This document shows positions 45,851 to 58,489 of a stretch of DNA of 64,000 nucleotides, piece after piece (position 1 is the stretch's first letter; each line of letters starts with the position of its first letter). This stretch comes from Isoetes taiwanensis. Its lineage: Eukaryota > Streptophyta > Lycopodiopsida > Isoetales > Isoetaceae. Below the pieces are notes generated by a model. That model was not told the DNA's origin. It did not search any database and saw nothing but the letters and a program-made list of their open reading frames with translations. Where the stretch lies: NCBI GenBank assembly GCA_021234155.1, contig JAJEKV010000077.1, forward strand, positions 2,733,991-2,797,990, read 5' to 3'. The position numbers and the translations under genes are program-made.

Positions 45851-48009
45851 TGAGGAGTTGTTCATTGTCCACCAAGAGTGAGCAAGTTAATGCTAGCTTC
45901 GTAGATCAGATCTAGATCCAAAGATGACACAATAGTACTAGATATTTTTTCAACCTTGACAATGGTATTTCTTTTAAACTTAACATTGATGAAGCATCTT
46001 CTCAGCCTTCTCAAGTTGCTTCTCTTGTTCTATCCGTGATTTATTTTCTTCGTTTTCCATCTCTAGTTACATGCAGAAAGATCCTTCTCCAGGTTTGCTC
46101 TTGATGAAGGCATTAGCAACTACGACATATGTTCAAGTGTTGCATTAATTATCTGATGATGATTCAGTTCACCCTATTTTAGAGCCCCAACGGTGGCACA
46201 TGCATCTAGAAGAGCAATGAATGTAACTTGCTAGAATGTATTTGTCTACCCTCTTCTAGATTTCCCATAACGGAACGTGCTTCTACGACACAGATATAAG
46301 TAGTCTTGTCTGGAATTAACCTGTCTAGTTGCATATTTTGGACAGTTGTAAAGCCATTTCACCTGGCCGTTTCTAACTTTTCTTTTATTCCGGTTGCACA
46401 TTTGGATGCGTTGCTTTCTTCACTTGCTCATGACAGTGAAATAATAGCCCGTTGTTTGAATATGTTACTTTTTCCATCATACTTTCCTCTGATGGTAATG
46501 GCAATGGTGAAGATTTTAAGTGTTTTGACAAGTCATTTATGGTCCATCTATTCAATCGCTGTGCCATGAACTGAGATTGCACAACTCTGCTAACACTCCC
46601 AGGAGATTCTACAAATCTTGTTGCACATCCCATAATCTGGCCTGATCCTAATGAATCTAGAACAATGTAACAATAAACAGACAAGCCTTGTTGATTTACT
46701 ACCTTGCTTTAGGAGCTTCCCTTAAAGAGAAACAACATGTGACCTTTGTGCCTCGTTGATTGAGGCCTTTGTGTGTATGGTATATGTAATCTGTATCAAT
46801 AAAAGCCCTTATTTGTTTGTTTTATATGTTAATGTGCAGGTTGAGCTCGAAGCTTGAGGCATTTCCATTGTTGAAACATCCTTCCAAAAGGTAAACTTTG
46901 ATATGGATTTGTTGTAAAATGACTGACTGTTGGGGATAGTAATTTCCTTTGCTACGAAACTTAACTAGACTGTTGTTAGAGTAATGTGCTTTGAGAACAC
47001 TGGTAAGATCATTCATATGGGTGTGCATGACCATAGAGAGCGCCACAATTTCTGCAGGCTTTCCGCAGAGCTGCCTTCTTCGTCATAACAATAGCATGAA
47101 GAATAACCAAGGAAACAATGATCTATAGAAATTAAACAGGGTTGTTTTTGCCGATCTACAATTGCCAGGCATTCCTCAATGAACATGGATTGTTCGATTG
47201 TTCTGTCCTAGACCTCCAGTCATGATCTGAATCCACTTTGTTCAGAATTGACATAAGATGATCTAGAGCTAGGCCAGTCAAGCTCATGATCCCCCTGTAA
47301 GCATAAACACCATATGACTGTCACAACAAAAAATAAGGAGTGACTCCTAAAGAGCCTATCCACCTATTCAACTGTTGTGCCATTTAACTAAAAGGTTGCA
47401 CAGCTCTGCAGAACAGTCCTTGAGTTGCAGAACAGTTAAATCACTTGGGTAGTCCAACTTATAGACTTCATAGTCTGTCTTTCACTTGTATCCAGCATTA
47501 TACTTATATATTTGTTTCTGTGGAGGAGCAGTTATGTTTAATATCCATAGATGTCGAGATAAGATTTAGAATGAACTTAAGCAAGCTTCTTAATATTGGC
47601 ATGCCAAGAGTTGATGGCAATAGTTTAAGACAATATATGGGGAATCAGCCTGCAACATCTTGTATCTTCAACTGATTGTCTTTCTTGTATATGCAGCAAA
47701 AAATTTGGAATACTATTCAATTTCCTTTCGGTGCTTGTATATTCAGGTCTTGGTCTGAGGACTTTGCATATCTCCTGGAAGTCATCATGATCCATTGATA
47801 TAATTCAGGATGAAATCTTCAAACGTTCTGTTCTTATGCGAAATAGTATCCTTCTGTCTAGCAATGCCATTATGTTATACTTATGATCATGCCAATCATA
47901 CAATCAGTATAACTAGTTCTACTATGTCAGGATGGAATGGGATATGATACAACTAACATTCATATGCCGGTGAGATGCATCTTTTGACGTATAAAATTTG
48001 TATGCTTGT
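45851..48009. other. Stretch without a confident gene, L3
   Basis: Matches L1 8641-10797. Open frames at 46306-46569, 46385-46684 and 47445-47675 are preserved but unrecognised. Confidence 0.35.
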
Positions 48010-48304
48010 AGGATGCATTTGCTTGCTTGCATCACAGGACGGTGTTGTTGTGGGCTTGCATCCCTTTGTTTCTGAATGTGAAGTAAACATAACTGCAAGG
48101 GAAGAAGAGAAATTTTGTGATGGGCAATAGCATTCTCCTTTCTTTGAACATACTCCATACGATCCACAAGTATCAGGCAATTTGCATGTAGTTTCCTGTC
48201 CAAACAGCTCCATATTTACCATTAACATTCCTTCTTTTCAAAGGTAGTGCCTCGTGTTACCATCTGAATCAAGTCGGATGAGTCTGACTTTGGAGGGGTA
48301 TTGC
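48010..48304 (-). pseudogene. S-domain (G-type lectin) receptor-kinase exon fragment
   Basis: Minus strand reads KVRLIRLDSDGNTRHYL. After a shift comes ELFGQETTCKLPDTCGSYG, then VCSKKGECYCPSQNF and, further on, a GCKP...SCDA stretch. This is the S-locus glycoprotein domain of SD-type receptor-like kinases (RLDSDGN, then C..P..CG.YGVCS..G.C.CP, then GC.P). Such kinases sit in the plasma membrane. No lectin, membrane or kinase part is seen next to it. L1 lacks it: about 290 bp are replaced by some 30 bp at 10798-10832. Confidence 0.7.
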
Positions 48305-48853
48305 AAAATAATGGTTTTCTTTTTCTCTGTAACAGGGTTTTATGTACCACACATGCACAATAACTTTGTAGGAACTTGGACACCTAGGTATACAGAGTAC
48401 CAGATATAGAGCTCTCTACAATCTGTTCTGTTCCAAAAAGTCCTGGAAAGAACATAATTGCGGTAGATGTTCCAGTGCCAGTGACACATATATTGCTGCA
48501 GGCATGTACTGTGTAACTATATGCCTTTTCGTATTCCTAGAATTTTGTATAAGTTTGCACTTTTTAGAAGACCATGATGCCCGCTATCTATTGTTAGGAT
48601 ACCATTGTTGTGATGCCAACTAAATGCTATCTTTTTGTTGTGTGAATATAGGTAGCAGACCATCAGTATATGCATTCAATAGATGCATTTGAATGATCTC
48701 CCTGTAAGCATATGATCTCCCTGTAAAACACCATATGATCAAATTCAAGTTTCAAATGGACACATGAAAAAATTGCTATGGTCTATTTCCTGTTGAGGAC
48801 ACGTCTTTATGAGATATAACACCTGTTGCTAACTTCTTGATTATGGCTATTAG

Positions 48854-48955
48854 GGCCTGTCATGGACTGATATAATGTATGTGATGAGGCGTAATATGAC
48901 AAATGCAGTTGCTACCGTGACAAAGCAGCTAGAACAAGTTTCATTAGCCCTTGCA
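48854..48955 (+). pseudogene. DUF1664 family exon, L3
   Basis: Identical in reading to the L1 exon: 34 codons, acceptor TATTAG, donor GTAGGT, starting GLSWTDIMYVMRRNM. No neighbouring exon of the gene is seen. Confidence 0.6.
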
Positions 48956-50335
48956 GTAGGTGGCAATTCTGCAAGTGCAAGGTCCTGCAATATTCAACCC
49001 AGCTAAACATTAGCTCATTAAATACTGATCTCCCAGCTGCTTTTACATGTGGCAGCTTCCCCATTTAGATATTTGACGGAGTAAGTTTTAGGATCTTCTG
49101 CTCCAGGAGCCGTGGTCATATAAGAAACTCAAAACTCATAATGTAGTTGATGCTTTTTGCTTATTTTCCCTCTTCTAACTTCAAATGCCTTACTATATGC
49201 AAAAGAGGCGACTTGACAAACAGGTGCCTTTCTTGTTAGCTATGGTTTCGTATCTATCTTTGTTGGTAATTATATAGTTTCTCTTATATTGATTGATTGG
49301 TTGCTGTTATGTTTTACCCATTTCAAAGCACAGGAGCTAGCTGTATTTATGCCAAATGCGTCAAGGTATTATGAAGCACTGACTATTAAGAATTGTCCAA
49401 ACAATTTTTTGTCAGATGATTCCATTAAACTGTTTTTGGAGTTACGGATTGGATATTAATGTATCAAGTGGGCCAAATTATACATATTGATAGAAATGTG
49501 GCGAAATTACCAGCAGCACCAGTTGATGGAAATGAATAGAATGCATCAAATGTTGGGGGTTATTGGGTTTGATATAATCCATATGATCTGCAGATTTGTT
49601 GTGATTTTGACTGTGGTACGTGATCTAATCCATTCTACCATTTAGGGCTAGCAAATGTGTTATCTTACTTTAGTTCCAGGATGGGCTACTCTTTCTTGTG
49701 TATAGTGGATATATCTAATGAACAGCTTATTGGCCGAAATTTGCTTTGCTATAAGATAAGCAATTTCATGTTTTTCTTTAATTTCAAGTTTTGGCCATTC
49801 AAATTAGCAACTATTGGTTTTAAATTGTTTGTTCTTCACATATCCTATTTGTTCAAGTATTTTTCCTTTCTTACTTTCTTATTTAAGATAACATTCAACA
49901 AATGGCTTCGAAGTTAAATACAAAGAAATTGGACATTGTGTAAATGTTTCTTTTGAGTTGTCGTTTCTTGATATTAAGATTATAACAAGCAGGGGGTAGA
50001 GAGATCACCCTGCAACTACAACCACCTTTTCAAGAAAAAGAAATCATTCGAAACATTCACCTATTTATTTTTCTCTATTTTTTGAAGTTGTACACTCTTT
50101 ACAACTCACAACACAGGTAGAGAGATCACCTTGTACAAGTGCAACCACCACCTGTACAAGAAATCATTTGGAACATTCTCATATTTATTAATTAGCTATT
50201 TTTGAAGTTCTACATTCCTTATAAAGTAGTCTAGAGAGTAGTTTGTAAATTCCTATACAAAGTAACCAAATGTGCTTTGAACTAGTTATTGTAATACGAG
50301 ATGTGCTATATGGATTTGTCAGCATTTATATAAGC
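48956..50335. other. Non-coding stretch, L3
   Basis: Matches L1 11479-12880. One copy of the GGGGGTAGAGAGATC repeat (49991-50007). Confidence 0.45.
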
Positions 50336-51365
50336 CAATCCTTGCTCCATGCTATATGGGCTTCATGATAAATTTCAGATTCCAAGTCTCTCATGCCAAG
50401 TTTTAAAGTAGGAAGTACAACAACATTTATTAAATTTGATCCATCAATGTGAAAGCCAAATGTCGTTTAGCCATTTCGTATGTGAGAATCACCCTACAAT
50501 AAAGCTTTTCAAAATGTACTTGATAACCAAGATCTATTAACTGAGTGACTGAAATGAGATTCCTAATTAGATTTCGTACATAGTACATTATCAAGAACCA
50601 TTGGTTTCCCTTTCAAGTCCGATAACTCCAACAAGCCAGCTCAACCTTCTGCAAATTTCCATCACCCATTGCACATAACATGAGTTCCTGTAGACCTTAC
50701 CCTTAAGCTTAGAAGGTGACTTCTATAAGCTCCACTCTCTAACGACATATAGATCACCATCATCACTTACTTTGTAATCAAAAAATACTGACATCAATTT
50801 AAAATTCTTACATTAGCATCTTTATCTTGTGCTTCATCTAACTCTTCTTCTTCCGTGGTCGCAAATTGTTGCTATAGACCGCCCTACCTACCCGCCGCGT
50901 TCCTCTTACGTAATAGGTGCTCTAGCAACCTCCGTATTTGCAATAATATTATAAAGTTTTTCAAAGAAATCTTTGATGTCATCCTTATCATGATACTTCA
51001 AATCTCTCCTTATCCAAGACGTCCAGCTGAAGAAGATTAAATGTGATTACGTTTTTAACATATAGTTCCACATTTCCCATGGAGACATCCCTCTTATTCT
51101 AAGCAAAATGCTTGAGATCATTTTGCTTTTGATCATAGCTTTTGCTTCAAGTATTTTCCCTTTAGCCGCAATATTTATTGCCGCACTAGATCCTCCACCA
51201 CTTCCATGATTTTTTGTCCATCTTTTTATTTGGACTTGCACGGAGTCCCATGATGTTTTGTAACAAATTCCCATAGCTATTGCATAAGTTTTTCCCTCGA
51301 ATACATCAATTATTTGGACTACTCTGCGAGTTTGCTGCGTTGTTTGTAACAGCTAAGAGCCTAGC
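50336..51365 (-). mobile_element. Ty1/copia gag to gag-pre-integrase remnant, L3, rearranged
   Basis: As 12890-14018, with the frame AKAMIKSKMISSILLRIRG present in 51047-51274. From about 51205 to 51420 small blocks are out of order (the TGTAACAAATTCCCATAG block precedes GCTATTGCATAAG), and the gag start and primer-binding site are lost. Confidence 0.6.
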
Positions 51366-51876
51366 CCTTCAATCTTTAGCACCTCTTCATCCTTAAACTC
51401 TTAAGCATTTGAATGCATTGGATATTAATTCTTAACCATTGAATATTGTAAGAATTCTATTGTAGCAAACACATTGACCCAATCACTACTCATGGTTTGA
51501 CTCAAAACCAAAATACATCAAACCGCTTAAGTACCTCTTGATTTATAATCGATTTGGCAATTGGGGTGCCAAATTGTTTGTTATTGCTCAAGATAAACAA
51601 AGTAATCCATTGGTTATGACTAATGATTGGATCCATATTTAGTTGGCTCCAAGTTTGGGCCAACATAAAACCTAAAAAACAAGAAACACCTCTATGTGCA
51701 CAAAATTTCCAAGTATGTTCCCTTGTGTACAAAATAAATTAAATAGGTGTGATATAGGTTCAACCATTGAACCTATAATTTGACATGATAATTCAAACAG
51801 AATCTAGTCATCGACTTCATGCAAGATTCAAATCCTTTCTCGAGCACCAGCTTTCTTTGTTCCACAACTTACACAG

Positions 51877-52277
51877 GAAAAGGATGTGGCAAATATGAGG
51901 ACCATACTGCCAAATTATAAAGACATTTTTTGGACCTCCAGTGTGAAAAAACTTGGATATTCTGGAACTGCTTTGATATCTCGGATATGCAGTCTTTTTT
52001 TACGAGTTTGCTTTACAATCATTTTTCAGCTGTTAAATTTTTGTTATAACTGCATGCATAACATAATGAATATCTGTACACTAATAACTCCCATCTGGTG
52101 TGGTTGTTAAATTCTACTTGACAATCTTCTACTAAACAGGTGAATCATGCATCAGTAACATATGGTCTCGGTGTACTAGGACACGATTCTGAAGGTCGCC
52201 TCATCACAACGGACTTTGGTTCATTTAAACTGGTATCTGTTTATGTTCCTAACTCTAGAGAGAAGCTACAGAGACTA
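51877..52277 (+). pseudogene. ARP: ARP-type AP endonuclease exons, L3
   Basis: Exon 1 51877-51984 and exon 2 52140-52277, same borders as L1. SVYVPNSREKLQRL has Arg where L1 has Gly. Only two internal exons are present. Confidence 0.78.
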
Positions 52278-52539
52278 GTAAACCTGGGATTCGGCATTAA
52301 CTTTCTACCTGAAGGTAGCCTTTGAATTGGATGTAAAGGAGGGGCTTTCTTTGGCAAGCCTAGACTCGACCAACTGGTACCCCAAGCACTTACATGCTCA
52401 ACTCATTGGAATATCATCTAAAAGTAAATAGCCCAAGATCCTGCCAATGCTAAGCTTAAGCATGAAATAACGATACCCTTGATAGGTCATTTTTGAAAAC
52501 TGGTGGACTACTGCATGTTCCAAAGGAACCTAGTGTTTA

Positions 52540-52920
52540 GGGGATCAAACAATCCCAAATTGGGACGAGGCTTTAGGGGATCAAACAATCCCTAGGCTAA
52601 TTGGGAGTGCAATATGAGACTCTTAATTTCCCCTAGATCTTGCATAAATTAGAACAATGTAGATTACGTCCATTTGTGCAACTTCAAGCCAAAGGCCTTG
52701 CGATTTTCCACCAATTAGTGTGACAAAAATTCCTATCTACAAAAGCTTCAAAGAAAGGCATAAAAGGAAGTGCATTTGTAACCTCTTTTCATTAATTTAA
52801 TTTGCCACTGGTTGAGTCACTAAGAGCCTTGAGCTTAATGGAGGTTTAGCAAAAAGTGTTAATTTCCCTAGATCTTGCATAGTGCAAAATTAGATGCTAT
52901 GAAATGGAATTTAAAAGAAA
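52540..52920. other. Patch interleaving host and Helitron sequence, L3
   Basis: Short blocks of the empty-site sequence alternate with short blocks found in the L1 Helitron (for example CGTCCATTTGTGCAACTTCAA at 52668, as at 15640 in L1, and GGAGGTTTAGCAAAAAGTGTT near 52841, as at 16064). No Helitron end or hairpin is present. Looks like a blend of two versions of the locus. Confidence 0.6.
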
Positions 52921-53374
52921 TATTTTTATGGTACCAACTTGTTTCTCTACTAGACATTTAGCTTTTTACGCTTGTGTCCTTTCCTATATATGTCTTGTGT
53001 CCTACTAGACTTAGTCCTTAGCACTTTAGACTAACACCTAAGTCCATGGTCTTAAAAGTAATCTTATAGCAGATAGACCAGATATCAACATCTTTAATGA
53101 ACTGGGCTAATTTGCGTACATATATACAAAAGAGGTGAATGTTAGTCCACCTCAAGATCTTGGACAGCTATAACATCATATTGAAAATGAAATTATAATA
53201 CAAGGATCTCGGAGATATACCTGTACTGGCTGAGGTGACCAGCAGCCCAAATTGACTATTCGATTGTATAAGCATTGATCGAATATGGCCCTATTCTATA
53301 TGAAGCACAGACACATATGAGGAGAAAGAAAGTTATTTGCAATGCATCTAAAGAAATGGTCCTCTTCTAAATAC

Positions 53375-54300
53375 ATGCCTTTTGTAGAAGCGAAACACGC
53401 TTCAAGTGGCTTCGTGATATTCCATAAGCAAGGCATGCCTGCCCCATAAACAAATAGTCAATTTCATAAAGACTTGTCATTCTACTAAATCCAGAGGTAG
53501 GTACAACATTGCCCACCATGAAGCATCAGAAGACCAATAACTATCCCAGGATACATGTGTCTAACTACAGATCTGGTTTTATTATGTCATGAATGCGAAA
53601 ACCATTGTTGGATTGATAACAAATCAAAACAATGTGATAAAAAACACTCAAGCCGTTCAACCAGTGGTATAGAGGATGGGATAATTCAACCAGCATAGCA
53701 ATGCTTCAACCTCCAAAACCAGAACCACAAGCAATCTATGGAGAGAGAGGAAAGAACTCAAAGAACTTCACTTGTGCACTTGCTTCCAAAACTTCAGTAC
53801 TAGAATCGTGCTTTGAAGGTCATAAAGACAAAAGGCCTTCCAGAGTTCATAAATCTATTTTCTTTCCCAAGAAACAACCCCTCGCCATTAGATTTCAGTT
53901 CGTGCACTCCCCCATGTTGCTCACATCTATCGTATAGCAAACAAAATTTTGAAGACATGTTTTGGAGATAAAGATCTACAACCTTAAGCCTATAATATCA
54001 TGCTTGATTCCATATCTTACATGCATCATGAATGCATTGTACACATTGATCCGTAAAGCTAACTTCTCGTTTTTGTTTCATTTTAGCCGATCAAGTCGTT
54101 CAAGCCGCTCTACCATTGACCTGCAACATTTAGAAGAAGATGAAAATCTTCTTGCGGAACAAGAACATCCGAATAAGCATAGGATGAATTGAAGCAAACC
54201 TGAAGTTCCAAAGAACACGAAATGCATATGTTAATCGATCTTTGTCCACTTTCGTATCCATGGCACTTCAATCTCAATCTGTTGAAACGATATGTCTTGC
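53375..54300 (-). pseudogene. DUF547 gene fragment, L3
   Basis: Exon c 53375-53438, exon b 54021-54120 and exon a from 54200. The intron between b and c has the empty site for the transposon of L1 (CATGTG at about 53552). Exon b has a one-base gain (CGTTTTTG for CGTTTTG) that shifts the frame, and several CAG/CTG-type differences. Confidence 0.7.
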
Positions 54301-54974
54301 AGACAGGCTGACACCCTTTGTGTACATTGACTCATCTCAATCGCTCAAAGAATACAATGGATAGTGGATAACGATGGATGCCTAAGGTTAGCGGTTTGTA
54401 ACAAATGGCTGCCCAAAGAACAGGGGAGACCGACAGTTTTCTGTGTTCTTGGAAGTTTGGAGCGCTTTTTTGGTATATTCTAGGCATACGTTGGCATATA
54501 CTAGAAATATACCGTAAAACCCACATGAGCAAGGGATTGCCCCTCTAGGGAAACCCAAAAAGGGCGTATGACTTTGCATACATGTGCTTACTATATATTT
54601 GTATGTATAAAACGTATCTCTTGTCTATAATAGCATGACTTGCGAGTTCTAAATTCTAGGTTGATCCCTGCCATGCCTACAATAGTTATATGCCCCACTA
54701 ATTTTGTGCCCCTTCAATTTAATAAGTCTATCTTCACATTCTTTATTATGTAGGGCCTACACATTGTGCCATAGAGAAACAAAGCAACTTCTTAACATGG
54801 ACCATTTGCAATTTTCTTAAATGCATGTAATGTTGCGAGTTGTCAAGTGGTAAATTTAGCTTTCTGGCAATTTATTCCATTCTATATTCACTTGAAAGCA
54901 ATCGTGTATAAATTGCAAAGCAAATGTATGTACATATATATTACCAAAGAAAGAAGATTAAATACTTATTTCCT

Positions 54975-55470
54975 CCAAAGAGCCTCACCACTGCAAACTT
55001 TAACTCAAAACAAGTTTGTTGTAAAGTCCCCGATTCTAAAACAAATACCCCCAATCTTGATAATCGATGGAAAGCTTTCGAAGAATTCTTTCCAACGATT
55101 GTAAGAACACATGAAACAAATTTACGGATCAAAAGTTAAAAAATCATGCCGCTTCACCATCGCAAACCCTAACCCGAAAATAAATCTGTTTTACACTCCC
55201 TCGATTCTAAAATCAAAGCACCCTAATCTTGATACCGATGGAAAGCTCGAAGGAAGATTTCGGACCTTGAGAATCACATGAAACCGAGTCTTGGATCAAA
55301 AGGGATGCTGGAAACTGGCAATCCCTGGCAAGCCCTAAACTCCGAGCTAAAAAAGTCGTTGAACCTCCCTGTTCCTGATGCCAGAACCCTACAAAAGTGG
55401 TGTGGATAGGAACCTCTTTGAATAAGCTTTCAAATGACACTAAGATTGGGCCAATCCGACTGCGAATGTA
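54975..55470 (+). repeat. Imperfect tandem repeat, L3
   Basis: Homologue of 27343-27850. Confidence 0.55.
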
Positions 55471-55492
55471 GGAGATATAATTATTTTAGAAA

Positions 55493-56985
55493 AAATGGTG
55501 CGAATCGCCTACTTGCTTGGAGGAAAGCCATGGAAGAAGAGATGAATGTTTTTCAAAGAACAACAAAATTAAGGGAAGAACATAGTAGATAATAAGTGTA
55601 TATTTAAGCTCAAACCTGAATCGAATGAAAATGGGCAAAAATATATAGTTAGATTGGCAGCAAAATGTTATCACAGGAGAGGGGACTAGATTATGATGAA
55701 ACATTCTCCAATAGTCAAATTGTCATGTATCAGGATGCTATGCATTTGCTAATGCTAAAGATCTCGAAATACATCACATGGATGTAAGCATTTACGTTCT
55801 CTGATGCAAAATTAGATGAAGAATTTTTTATGAAACAAGCACAAGAGTTTGAAGTTGGAAATAATCTAGTGTGGAAGCTAAACAACACATTGTTCGTGTT
55901 GAAACAGGCCCCTTGCCAATGGTATATTTGCATGGATAAATATCTCAGCGAAAAGAATTTCTCAAAACTACAAATAGATGGCATTATATGTATTGCAAAA
56001 CAAGGAGTTAGTTATTGCATTATTGCCTTATATGTTGATAATTGCATCATGATTGCTAATGCCTTGACATGTTTGGATAAGTGCAAGGCAAAAGAAAAAA
56101 AAAAAATGCTCAAAGAAAAGTTAAACTCAAAAGATTTTAGAAATCGGTGCATAGAGATCGAGAAACAAGAAACCGACACTCAACCATTGAAAGTCAAATA
56201 TTCGGAGATATGGCAAAAGCTTTGGATTGGAATTTTGTAAGGCGCAAAGATACCCTCTAGTCCCTAATCGTAAGATTTCTAAGAAATATGTCCCAAATAA
56301 CAAAAAGATGTTGAAGAAATGGAAGGGGCACTTTATAGAGAACTAATAGAATGCCTATATATGTATCTATCCGCACTGAGACCTAATATTGCATTCTCAA
56401 TAGGTCACGCTAAATAGATACTCGAATAATCCGGGAAAATGCAATAGACAATTGCAAAAGAGTCTTGAAAATTTTGAAAGAAAGTCAAGATCAAGGCATT
56501 TGCTATTCTAGTGAAGATTTGACTCTCATAGGCTATTGTGATGCAGGCTGGGCATCAGACTTAGACTATAGAAAATCCACTTCAGGATTTTCAATTCACC
56601 TTGGAGGTGCATCAATTGCATGGAATTTTAAAAAGCAATCCAATATTGCAATGTCATGTTGAAATTTGAATATACCGCAGATACTCTTGTTGTTAAGGAA
56701 ATTATATGGACCAGAAGGTCGTTAGATGAACTTGGTATTGTTCAAACAGATCCTACTATTTTTCTAAGTGATAGTCAGAGTTGTATAGCCATTACTAAGA
56801 ATTCAGTTTTGCCCCAAAGGACCAAACACATTGAGCTTCACATACATTTCATAAGAAAAATGGTTAGCAAGAAATATATTACAGTCATATAAGTTGGTGC
56901 ACATGATCAAGTTACAGATATCTTCACAAAAGCATTGCCTAAGATGAAGTTTAATAAGTTCAAACATTTACTTGGAGTTACATGA
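55493..56985 (+). mobile_element. Ty1/copia RT and RNase H remnant, L3
   Basis: RT frame 55830-56240 includes KQAPCQW and LYVDNCIMI (Asp to Asn in the active site, as in L1). An added A-rich tract (AAAGAAAAAAAAAA near 56090) is unique to this copy. RNase H is broken after NIAMSC at 56660 and resumes with EYTADTLVV. No LINE insertion. Confidence 0.87.
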
Positions 56986-57320
56986 CAAAACGTGTCACAT
57001 GACTCTTGTGAAATATATATGAATATAAAATGCAAGGTTATATGCAGCAAGGAATTTTTTTGATATAGGTGCTTCATTTACGGTCAAAATTTTATTAAGT
57101 TGAGTTTTACAGCGATCTTGCACATGCATGCAACATAGAGTTCAGAGACAACATGATGCATGCAATATATAATTCAAAGGGGACATGATGCAAAAGATTA
57201 TTCAGGTCAATGATGTTGAATATATTATGCACAAAAGGTTAAGAAAAGTGATTTGTATTCAACGCAAAAGGTAAGATGGGTGATTTGCCTAAGTTAAACT
57301 ACTTAACACAAAAATGATAT

Positions 57321-57610
57321 GAAGAGGGAATGTTGTAATGTGTCAGATCACATTATCTGTATTGTATTGTTTGTGTCAGGAAAATTGCAATGGTACCTAG
57401 AACATCATCTCTTAATATGATGTCATTATGCTCAATGATACCTAAATTGTTATAAGATACTAGAAAGATGAATATATGCTTCTTAAAAGCATTGTGCTAG
57501 GCAAATTGTTTTGAGCTAAACAAATATTTGAAATCTCGGTGAAGGCTGAACCGTCGGATTCTTCCTTTCTAGCTCCATCACCGTCGGACTAGCAGTGTCA
57601 AATCATCTAC
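57321..57610 (+). mobile_element. Copia polypurine tract and LTR start (S4)
   Basis: GAAGAGGGA then TGTTGTAATG from 57331. Confidence 0.45.
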
Positions 57611-58086
57611 TACCGTACAGGTTGATAAAAATGAATAGAATGCATCAAATGTTGGGGTTCTTGGGTTTGATATAATCCATATGATCTGCAGATTTGTTGT
57701 GATTTTTTTGGTGGTATTGATCTAATCCATTCTACCATTTAGGGCTAGCAAATGTGTTATCTTACTTTAGTTCGGGGATGGGCTACTCTTTCTTGTGTAT
57801 AGTGGATATATCTAATGAAGCAGCTTATTGGCGAAATTTGCTTTTTGCTATAAGATAGGCAATTTCATGTTTTTCTTTAATTTCAAGTTTTGGCCATTCA
57901 AATTAGCAACTATTGGTTTTAAATTGTTTGTTCCTCACATATCCTATTTGTTCAAGTATTTTCCTTTCTTACTTTTCTTATTTAAGATAACATTCAACAA
58001 ATGGCTCGAAGTTAAATACAAAGAAATTGGACATTGTGTAAATGTTTCTTTTGAGTTGTCGTTTCTTGATATTAAGATTATAACAA

Positions 58087-58131
58087 ACAGAGAGAGATCA
58101 GGGGGTAGAGAGATCAGGGGGTAGAGAGATC
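58087..58131 (+). repeat. Short tandem repeat GGGGGTAGAGAGATC, 3 copies
   Basis: Two full copies plus a preceding partial one; the homologous site has two, two and one copy in L1, S2 and L3. Confidence 0.6.
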
Positions 58132-58489
58132 ACCCTGCAACTACAACCACCTTTTCAAGAAAAAGAAATCATTCGAAACATTCACCTATTTATTTTTTTC
58201 TCTATTTTTGAAGTTGTACACTCCTTACAACTCACAACACAGGTAGAGAGATCACCTTGTACAAGTGCAACCACCACCTTTACAAGAAATCATTTGGAAC
58301 ATTCTCATATTTATTAATTAGCTATTTTTGAAGTTCTACATTCCTTATAAAGTAGTCTAGAGAGTAGTTTGTAAATTACTATACAAAGTAACCAAATGTG
58401 CTTTGAACTAGTTATTGTAATACGAGATGTGCTATATGGATTTGTCAGCATTTATATAAGCCAATCCTTGCTCCATGCTATATGGGCTT

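Larger units (their letters stand above)
40251..57137. repeat. Tandem-array unit L3 (long)
   Basis: Same order as L1 but without the 9.0 kb transposon and LINE. It has extra small differences clustering at CAG/CTG sites, and two scrambled patches (about 51200-51420 and 52540-52920). Confidence 0.85.

Noticed and set aside
15574-54300. The Helitron as the vehicle that captured ARP, DUF547 and CPL4
   Set aside because: S2 and S4 have the empty Helitron site but contain the same gene fragments, so the fragments were there first.
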